From NCBI GenBank assembly GCA_003249625.1, contig QKII01000407.1, forward strand, positions 1 through 22,028: a stretch of DNA of 22,028 bases. Direction: 5' to 3'. Position 1 is the stretch's first letter; each line of letters begins with the position of its first letter. The notes beneath the pieces are model-generated. The model ran no database searches. It was given only the letters and a program-made list of their open reading frames with translations, and was not told the origin of the DNA. A program made the translations under genes and the position numbers. Of this stretch, positions 17,471 through 22,028 are shown piece by piece. Origin of the DNA: Propionivibrio sp. Lineage in GTDB: Bacteria; Pseudomonadota; Gammaproteobacteria; Burkholderiales; Rhodocyclaceae.

Positions 17471-18826
17471 ATGACAGAAACCCCTCTCTTCGATCAATCC
17501 CAAGCCGCCGCGCCCCCCGTGTTGACGGTATCGCTGCTCAACAGGCTGGCCCGCGAGCGACTGGAATCGGCCTTTCCCCTGTGCTGGGTTGCCGGCGAAA
17601 TATCCAATCTGACGTATGCCAGTTCCGGCCATGTCTATTTCTCGCTGAAGGACAACAATGCGCAAGTGCGCTGCGTGATGTTCCGCAACCGGGCGCAGAT
17701 GCTTGGATGGCGTCTGGAAAACGGTCAGCACATCGAGGCGCGTGTTCTTGTCACACTTTACGAAGCGCGCGGGGATTTCCAACTCAACGTCGAGACAGCC
17801 AGACGCGCCGGGGTTGGCAACTTGTTCGAGCAATTTCTGCGACTCAAGGCAAAACTGGAAAGCGAAGGACTATTCGCTGCTGAACACAAGCGCTCTCTAC
17901 CCTTCTTTCCTTGCAGACTGGGCATTATCACCTCACCGCAAGCAGCGGCATTGCGCGACGTTCTCACGACCTTGGCGCGGCGGGCTCCGCATGTGAGCAT
18001 CGTGCTTTACCCAACACCGGTTCAGGGCGAAGGCGCACAGGAACGCATCGTTTCTGCCCTATCCACGGCGAGTGCCCGGCGCGAGTGCGACGCCCTGATC
18101 CTCTGCCGCGGTGGCGGAAGCCTTGAAGACCTCTGGGCATTCAACGACGAAGCGGTTGCACGAACGATCCGGACATGCACGATACCTATCGTGACCGGCA
18201 TCGGGCACGAAACCGATTTCACTATTGCCGATTTCGCCGCGGATCAACGTGCCGCCACGCCGACGGCTGCCGCCGAACTCGCCGCACCGCACCGGGCGGC
18301 ACTCATGCAGCAGTGCATCGACCTGCATCGGATGCTGGCTCGACTCGCTGATCGTTCTATCGAAAGACGTGCCCAGCACCTCGACATGTTGGCCAAGAGG
18401 CTTATTTCACCTTCACAGCGGGTGATCCAGCAACGACAGTTGCTCGCCGCCTGTCAAAGCCGCCTCACGACGGCATTGCAGCAAGCTGGCGCCCGCGGGA
18501 CGCTGGCGACTCTGCGTCTAAACCAGCGACTGCAGCTCGCACGACCGAACACAGAGCGACTGAGTGTTCGCCTGACAACACTCTCCGAACGGCTGGACAG
18601 CGCTTTGCGCACCGCCCTCGACTCACGCGGTACACGCCTGGCCCACCTCCGCGCGAGCCTCGATCATCTCGGCCCGGACAAGGTCCTTGCGCGCGGCTAC
18701 AGCATCGTCACCGACGAATCCGGCCGCATACTCCACAGCAGCCGCGGACTGGAACCAAATAACCGCATCAATGTCTCTTTTCACGCCGGCCGCGCCGAAG
18801 CCCGTATCACCTCGGTGCAGCCCTGA
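17471..18826 (+). CDS. xseA: Exodeoxyribonuclease VII large subunit
   Basis: This 451-residue cytoplasmic nuclease subunit works with XseB to degrade single-stranded DNA from both ends. An N-terminal OB domain (about 17-115, with 'CWVAGEISNLTYASSGHVYF') is followed by the catalytic domain: 'GIITSPQAAALRDVLTTL' (151-168), 'GGGSLEDLWAFN' (214-225) and 'GIGHETDFTIADFAADQRA' (243-261). A long helical/coiled C-terminal region ends in 'DPLxVLARGYS'-type sequence, here 'GPDKVLARGYSIV'. Length is normal. The ATG has only a weak GGGG ribosome site. sodB follows after 77 bases. Confidence 0.96.
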   Translation: MTETPLFDQSQAAAPPVLTVSLLNRLARERLESAFPLCWVAGEISNLTYASSGHVYFSLKDNNAQVRCVMFRNRAQMLGWRLENGQHIEARVLVTLYEARGDFQLNVETARRAGVGNLFEQFLRLKAKLESEGLFAAEHKRSLPFFPCRLGIITSPQAAALRDVLTTLARRAPHVSIVLYPTPVQGEGAQERIVSALSTASARRECDALILCRGGGSLEDLWAFNDEAVARTIRTCTIPIVTGIGHETDFTIADFAADQRAATPTAAAELAAPHRAALMQQCIDLHRMLARLADRSIERRAQHLDMLAKRLISPSQRVIQQRQLLAACQSRLTTALQQAGARGTLATLRLNQRLQLARPNTERLSVRLTTLSERLDSALRTALDSRGTRLAHLRASLDHLGPDKVLARGYSIVTDESGRILHSSRGLEPNNRINVSFHAGRAEARITSVQP

Positions 18827-18903
18827 ATGGCACATCCTCAAGACGTGCCAGCACACAGGAAATACAACAACGATCTCAGCCGCTCTAACTCAAAGGAGAA
18901 ACC

Positions 18904-19491
18904 ATGGAACATCAACTGCCGCAACTCCCGTTCGCCCAGGACGCACTCGCCCCGCACATTTCGAAGGAAACGATCGAATACCACTACGGCAAGCACCATC
19001 AGGCCTACGTCACCAATCTGAACAACCTGATCAAGGGAACTGAATTCGAAACCCTCGATCTTGAAGCCATCGTCAAGAAAGCTCCGGCTGGCGGCATCTA
19101 CAACAACTCGGCGCAGGTATGGAATCACACCTTTTTCTGGAACAGCCTGTCACCCAATGGTGGTGGCGCACCGACCGGAGCACTGGCTGACGCGATCAAC
19201 AAGAAATGGGGATCGTTCGACGACTTCAAGAAAGCCTTCCAGGCCTCTGCCGTTGGCAACTTCGGCTCCGGCTGGACCTGGCTGGTCAAAAAGCCTGACG
19301 GCTCCGTTGACATCGTCAACATGGGCGCTGCCGGCACCCCCTTGACCACAGCCGACAAGGCCCTGCTGTGCATAGACGTTTGGGAACACGCCTATTACAT
19401 CGACTACCGCAACCTGCGTCCGAAATTCGTCGAAACGTTCCTCAATAGCCTCGCCAACTGGGGCTTCGCCGAGAAAAACTTCGCAGCCTGA
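18904..19491 (+). CDS. sodB: Superoxide dismutase, Fe type
   Basis: This 195-residue cytoplasmic enzyme dismutates superoxide. The metal ligands can be read as His27, His75 ('[10 protein letters not shown]'), Asp158 and His162 ('[13 protein letters not shown]'). Gln71 in 'AQVWNH' and 'FGSGWTWLV' are markers of the iron-containing subgroup. Length is typical. GGAGA precedes the ATG at good spacing. The leader contains a six-base inverted repeat (TGGCAC 18828-18833, GTGCCA 18845-18850) just after xseA. A GC hairpin lies downstream. Confidence 0.97.
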   Translation: MEHQLPQLPFAQDALAPHISKETIEYHYGKHHQAYVTNLNNLIKGTEFETLDLEAIVKKAPAGGIYNNSAQVWNHTFFWNSLSPNGGGAPTGALADAINKKWGSFDDFKKAFQASAVGNFGSGWTWLVKKPDGSVDIVNMGAAGTPLTTADKALLCIDVWEHAYYIDYRNLRPKFVETFLNSLANWGFAEKNFAA

Positions 19492-19514
19492 TCGGGTTCG
19501 GGCAGAGACATGGA

Positions 19515-19533
19515 GCCCCGGCACCGCCGGGGC
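19515..19533. terminator. GC hairpin after sodB
   Basis: GCCCCGGC (19515-19522) and GCCGGGGC (19526-19533) form an 8-bp stem with loop ACC, 23 bases past the sodB stop. There is no T-run, so it may be a Rho-assisted terminator or 3'-end stabiliser. Confidence 0.55.
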
Positions 19534-19580
19534 CAGCCATGCGACAAGCCAGCCGTCTATCGTGCCACATCGATCTTCGA

Positions 19581-19609
19581 TTGACGCCCAAAAAGCAGAC
19601 GTATAGAAT
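19581..19609 (+). promoter_or_regulatory. Sigma70-type promoter of tRNA-Ala
   Basis: TTGACG (19581-19586) and TAGAAT (19604-19609) are separated by 17 bases; both match the consensus at five of six positions. The tRNA begins 13 bases after the -10. Confidence 0.8.
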
Positions 19610-19622
19610 TCGCTCCGTTTTT

Positions 19623-19698
19623 GGGGGCGTAGCTCAGTTGGGAGAGCGATTGGTTCGCAATCAATAGGTCGGCGGTTCGATCCCGCCCGTCTCCACCA
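19623..19698 (+). tRNA. tRNA-Ala (anticodon CGC)
   Basis: This is a full cloverleaf of 76 bases including an encoded CCA. The acceptor stem 19623-19629 pairs with 19688-19694, with a G3-U70 wobble that is the identity mark of alanine tRNAs. The D arm is GCTC/GAGC (19632-19647), the anticodon stem is ATTGG/TCAAT with loop TTCGCAA (19654-19660, anticodon CGC at 19656-19658), and the T arm is GGCGG/CCGCC with TTCGATC. It reads GCG codons. It has its own promoter and terminator. Confidence 0.96.
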
Positions 19699-19705
19699 GG
19701 AATAC

Positions 19706-19740
19706 AAAGGCTTGCAGCGATGCAGGCCTTTTTCATTTTT
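19706..19740 (+). terminator. Rho-independent terminator of tRNA-Ala
   Basis: AAAGGCTTGCA (19706-19716) pairs with TGCAGGCCTTT (19721-19731) over 11 bases with one G-U, loop GCGA, followed by a T-rich tail. Confidence 0.88.
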
Positions 19741-19766
19741 ATGCTGGGCCAGCGCCGGACCAGCAT
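19741..19766. repeat. Imperfect palindrome after the tRNA terminator
   Basis: ATGCTGG (19741-19747) and CCAGCAT (19760-19766) are perfect arms; the 12 bases between them are partly self-complementary. It lies at the start of the less gene-dense region. Confidence 0.5.
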
Positions 19767-19856
19767 CTCCCCAAAAAGCACGTCAACGTTTTCCCCCGCT
19801 TGGATTGCGGTTTGCAGCAAGACAACAGTCCAACAGTCGCCGTCTGGATCCTTTTC

Positions 19857-20027
19857 ATGTTTCGCGTCGTAACAAAGAACCGAGATGATCGTGGCAATTG
19901 GTCCGAAGAACCGGGCCCGTGGTTTAGGAACGAGCAGGAAGCGAGAGAATGGTCCTCGATACTCAAGAGTCTCGGCTACATCGTAAGAGTCGAAAATCTA
20001 CAGGGCAAAATTTCAGCGTTCTCATAA
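19857..20027 (+). CDS. Small hypothetical protein (56 aa)
   Basis: Starting from the ATG at 19857 the protein reads 'MFRVVTKNRDDRGNWSEEPG' and goes on with 'PWFRNEQEAREWSSILKSLG'. It is charged and Trp-rich, without membrane segments. The composition and regular strand-helix-strand pattern ('YIVRVENLQGKI' at the end) look like a real compact domain rather than a chance frame. The frame is also open upstream to a TTG at 19800, which I consider less likely. There is no clear ribosome site. No family recognised and no function assigned. Confidence 0.5.
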   Translation: MFRVVTKNRDDRGNWSEEPGPWFRNEQEAREWSSILKSLGYIVRVENLQGKISAFS

Positions 20028-20222
20028 CTGGTTGGTCACGGCGGCAATCGGTTCGACGGTTCTTGCTTCACCCGCAAGCGGAACAGAGGTGCTTGTACAT
20101 GCATGTCTTGTCTGGAACCGTTATCAGGATCCTGTTTCTTTTAGTAAAGTCATTTACTCATTCGAGAATCAACCGACGCATCTACCCGCGACAGATTCCC
20201 CCCAGACACTGCTAGAAGGGCA
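20028..20222. other. Interval between the small ORF and the ankyrin gene
   Basis: I see no convincing gene. A 64-codon frame opening with TTG at 20032 runs through and its TGA overlaps the ankyrin ATG (ATGA), but it has no ribosome site or family resemblance. A small palindrome AGTAAA-GTCA-TTTACT (20143-20158) lies 65 bases before the ankyrin start and could be an operator. Confidence 0.35.
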
Positions 20223-21008
20223 ATGATTAACCAAATGAAACATCCAACCTTTGAGCGCATGGGTGATCAATATCCTCGTCACCTGGAGCAACGCTATGAC
20301 CGGATTCTGATAAAAATCGAAGATTTGTGGGACACGCCGGAAATCCACGACTATTTCAGTGATCTGCTGATCGACAAGCGCGGCGGACGCCAAGGATTCC
20401 CGGCAGATGTCCTGCAGGACATCATAGCGTTGAGGGAATTCCGTGAACTAGAGACCTTCCTGGAGGCGGAAAAAGCAGAAATCGCCATCCGCGAACTGGA
20501 TCTTCGTGGAATTTCCCTGAAAAAGGAAAACTTTTTCCGCGTGTTGAACGATGGAGACAAGGAACTTATTGATCTGTTTGTTCGAGCCAACTTCAACGTA
20601 AATACACCCGACGAGAAGGGTAACCCGCCGTTGATGATTGCGCTGAAAAAGGGCTTCAGTGTGATAGCCAAGATTCTCTTGGTTGCCGGAGCAGATGTTA
20701 ATGCCAGGGACAAACTAGGCTTGACTCCGTTGCTCGTTGCTTGCGGAAAAAACACACAAGGCTATACGGACATCGCTGAAACTCTTATTAAAAAAGGTGC
20801 TTTTATCAACGTCCGGGATAGCTTGGGGAATACACCACTTTTGCTCGCCTTGTCCGGAGGAAGCGTCCAAATAGCCAGGTTGCTCATTGAGAGAGGCGCA
20901 GACGTATTTGGTCGGACGCGGAAAGGCGAAACCACCTTGTACCTTGCGGAGAAAGCTCAGGCAGGCGACATTATTGAGCTTCTGATTGCCAAGGGGGCCA
21001 CGCCATAA
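20223..21008 (+). CDS. Ankyrin-repeat protein with uncharacterised N-terminal domain
   Basis: This protein is 261 residues long. Residues ~125-261 are four or so ankyrin repeats, visible from the 'G.TPLL.A' and 'A..LL..GAD' pattern: 'KGNPPLMIALKKGF', 'LGLTPLLVACGKN', 'LGNTPLLLALSGGS' and 'KGETTLYLAEKA'. They should form a protein-binding solenoid. Residues ~15-80 form a separate, conserved-looking segment ('RYDRILIKIEDLWDTPEIHD' then 'YFSDLLIDKRGGRQGFPADV') that I recall from small proteobacterial proteins of unknown function. There is no signal peptide or membrane segment, so it is probably cytoplasmic. Base composition looks less GC-rich than in the housekeeping genes. The start is uncertain: AAGGG is very close to ATG 20223; ATG 20235 is an alternative. 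Confidence 0.8.
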   Translation: MINQMKHPTFERMGDQYPRHLEQRYDRILIKIEDLWDTPEIHDYFSDLLIDKRGGRQGFPADVLQDIIALREFRELETFLEAEKAEIAIRELDLRGISLKKENFFRVLNDGDKELIDLFVRANFNVNTPDEKGNPPLMIALKKGFSVIAKILLVAGADVNARDKLGLTPLLVACGKNTQGYTDIAETLIKKGAFINVRDSLGNTPLLLALSGGSVQIARLLIERGADVFGRTRKGETTLYLAEKAQAGDIIELLIAKGATP

Positions 21009-21019
21009 GGCCCCTTGGC
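20988..21019. terminator. Hairpin spanning the ankyrin gene stop codon
   Basis: GCCAAGGGGGCC (20988-20999) pairs with GGCCCCTTGGC (21009-21019), with one bulged base. The stop TAA (21006-21008) lies in the loop side. There is no clear T-run after it, so termination is likely but not certain. Confidence 0.5.
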
Positions 21020-21325
21020 ATCAGATGAACACGTTGCCAGATCAACGAACCTTGACAGGTCGCGAGCGTATCGGGTTGAGCGGTCATATTAGTTGCAAGC
21101 ACTGTCGGTTCGCTTTACACCGGATCCGTACGATTCTGAAGAAAGAATCGTAATACTCTGTTAAAAAACAACAAATCGACAAGCGGCGCTGTTCTTGCTT
21201 CGCTCTGTTCGTACTGTTCTAAAACAGTCCAGGTTCTTCACTACAACCTTACAACCACATCACTCGCTTAATTTCGGTCTCTTTTGGCATGCATAAGTTG
21301 CCGTTCTTTGATGAAAGGAACGATC
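21009..21325. other. Non-coding interval with two small palindromes
   Basis: No gene is supported on either strand across these 317 bases. Two inverted repeats stand out: TACGATTCT/AGAATCGTA (21129-21137 and 21144-21152) and ACTGTT/AACAGT (21213-21218 and 21223-21228). Either may be an operator or leader structure for the gene starting at 21326. I could not identify a clear promoter. Confidence 0.45.
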
Positions 21326-21631
21326 ATGTCAGCCACTATCAAAGTCTTCCATGTCGGAGACAAATGTTTCAGGCACGTTATGAGCAGCTATCACGACCAA
21401 GTCGAACTGCGTAACGAAAACGACGAAACTCTATTGACCTATAGCGACAATTCAAAAGTATTCGACCAGCACGGCCGGCGCGGAAGCATGAGCATCGACT
21501 ACATAGACGGAACCCCGCGCTGGGTCTATTGTGAAACACAGAACGATGCGTGCGTCATCCTCAGCGCTGACAGTGCATCCGCCGAGGTTGAAATCTCCAG
21601 ACGCTACATCATGAAATTGTTTACACCCTAA
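21326..21631 (+). CDS. Hypothetical protein (101 aa)
   Basis: The 101-residue protein begins 'MSATIKVFHVGDKCFRHVMS', with AAAGGAA at ideal spacing before the ATG, so the start is well supported. It is soluble, polar and rich in beta-type residues. It has three cysteine/histidine-bearing stretches ('DKCFRHV', 'WVYCETQNDACVIL') but no paired Cys motif that would define a zinc finger. The end 'VEISRRYIMKLFTP' fits a small all-beta domain. No family recognised. It stands alone between a palindrome-bearing leader and the final lipoprotein gene. Confidence 0.7.
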   Translation: MSATIKVFHVGDKCFRHVMSSYHDQVELRNENDETLLTYSDNSKVFDQHGRRGSMSIDYIDGTPRWVYCETQNDACVILSADSASAEVEISRRYIMKLFTP

Positions 21632-21734
21632 ATAAACCAACACATTAAACGCCCCCCCCCGAAGCTTGCCGGAACCGAGTCCGGAACGATTCGCGGAAAC
21701 TCTGCTCTGACTATCACTCGCTTTGGCCCTGGAT

Positions 21735-21762
21735 TTGATTTTCAGGGGGATGCGCTTATCAT
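21735..21762 (+). promoter_or_regulatory. Candidate promoter of the terminal lipoprotein gene
   Basis: TTGATT (21735-21740) and TATCAT (21757-21762) are separated by 16 bases, about 50 bases upstream of the lipoprotein ATG. Confidence 0.45.
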
Positions 21763-21812
21763 TATTTTTTTACACCACAGAACCACTCGGAAAACACGAA
21801 CGAGGTCATGCC

Positions 21813-22028
21813 ATGAAAACTAAAGCAGTCTCCCTTCTTTCCGCCATTGCCATTGGTATCGGAACCCTTTCGGGGTGCGCCAATATGAGTGAAACCCAAC
21901 GCGACACCGGCACCGGCGCCGCCATTGGCGCCATTGCAGGCGGCCTGCTCGGGGTTGCCACGGCCGGCGGCAACAAGGGCAAGAGCGCAGCTACCGGAGC
22001 CGCGATTGGCGCTGCCCTGGGTGCCGGT
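21813..22028 (+). CDS. Glycine-zipper lipoprotein, 3'-truncated by window end
   Basis: The first 72 codons are visible. A signal peptide 'MKTKAVSLLSAIAIGIGTLS' ends in the lipobox LSGC with Cys22 as the lipidated residue. It is followed by an Ala/Gly-rich helix-forming stretch with repeated 'TGAAIGA' units ('GTGAAIGAIAGGLLG' and 'ATGAAIGAALGAG'), a glycine-zipper. This pattern is common at the N-terminus of OmpA-family lipoproteins such as YiaD; the OmpA domain would lie beyond the edge. GAGG precedes the ATG at seven bases. An overlapping ATGCCATGA upstream encodes only two residues and is ignored. Confidence 0.85.
   Translation, partial: MKTKAVSLLSAIAIGIGTLSGCANMSETQRDTGTGAAIGAIAGGLLGVATAGGNKGKSAATGAAIGAALGAG

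Noticed and set aside
19623..19698. tRNA-Ala as an integration site of a genomic island
   Set aside because: No integrase and no direct repeat of the tRNA 3' end seen downstream within the window.
19150..19707. Minus-strand frame reading 'RRAGSNRRPIDCEPIALP'
   Set aside because: This is the familiar spurious translation of the antisense strand of a tRNA, running on antisense to sodB.
20032..20226. 64-codon frame whose stop overlaps the ankyrin start as ATGA
   Set aside because: The overlap hints at coupling, but the frame opens with TTG, has no ribosome site and no family resemblance.
21213..21228. LexA-box-like palindrome ACTGTT-CTAA-AACAGT
   Set aside because: CTGT and ACAG are six bases apart, whereas the proteobacterial LexA box needs eight.

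Overview
The window looks like chromosomal DNA of a betaproteobacterium, most likely of the Rhodocyclales (Azonexus/Dechloromonas/Rhodocyclus-type). This rests on recognised proteins and gene order: divergent rpsT/murJ, an exbB-exbD-lpxK-ycaR-kdsB-adk cluster, xseA followed by an Fe-type sodB, an argD-argF pair, and a gene that reads as rquA (rhodoquinone synthesis). No alignment could be run, so the taxonomic placement is inference.

Layout. (1) 1-509: the 3' end of a LytR_C-domain protein, cut by the window edge. A long perfect inverted repeat (557-609) separates it from a convergent membrane-anchored AAA+/M41 FtsH-like protease (655-2751, minus). (2) 2752-3186 is non-coding and holds a hairpin and a clear terminator for rquA (3187-3897, minus), which has its own good sigma70-type promoter. 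Next comes a 1,002-residue SNF2-family helicase (4118-7126, minus). (3) 7277-10484, minus: argD, argF, a DUF2788 small membrane protein, ppnP and yajQ, closely packed and possibly co-transcribed. A terminator-shaped hairpin lies in the argD leader. (4) rpsT (minus) and murJ (plus) diverge from a shared intergenic region. murJ is followed by a PEBP/YbhB-like gene that converges on adk across a bidirectional terminator. (5) 13392-17154, minus: exbB, exbD, lpxK, a 58-codon Trm112/YcaR-like gene overlapping both neighbours, kdsB and adk, with an internal terminator before adk. This joins a proton-driven transport motor pair to lipid A/KDO synthesis. (6) The 316-base gap between exbB and xseA contains three DnaA-box-like 9-mers followed by a very AT-rich stretch. 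(7) xseA, sodB and tRNA-Ala(CGC) with promoter and terminator, all plus. (8) 19741-21812 is a looser plus-strand region with lower gene density. It has three unrecognised or poorly recognised genes (a 56-aa ORF, an ankyrin-repeat protein, a 101-aa protein) and several small palindromes. (9) The window ends inside a glycine-zipper lipoprotein gene.

The best leads are rquA (a capacity for fumarate-type anaerobic respiration), the DnaA-box cluster, the divergent FtsH-like protease, and the small accessory genes downstream of the tRNA. I see no CRISPR array, transposase, integrase or recognisable defence cassette. Most of the window is ordinary housekeeping sequence.
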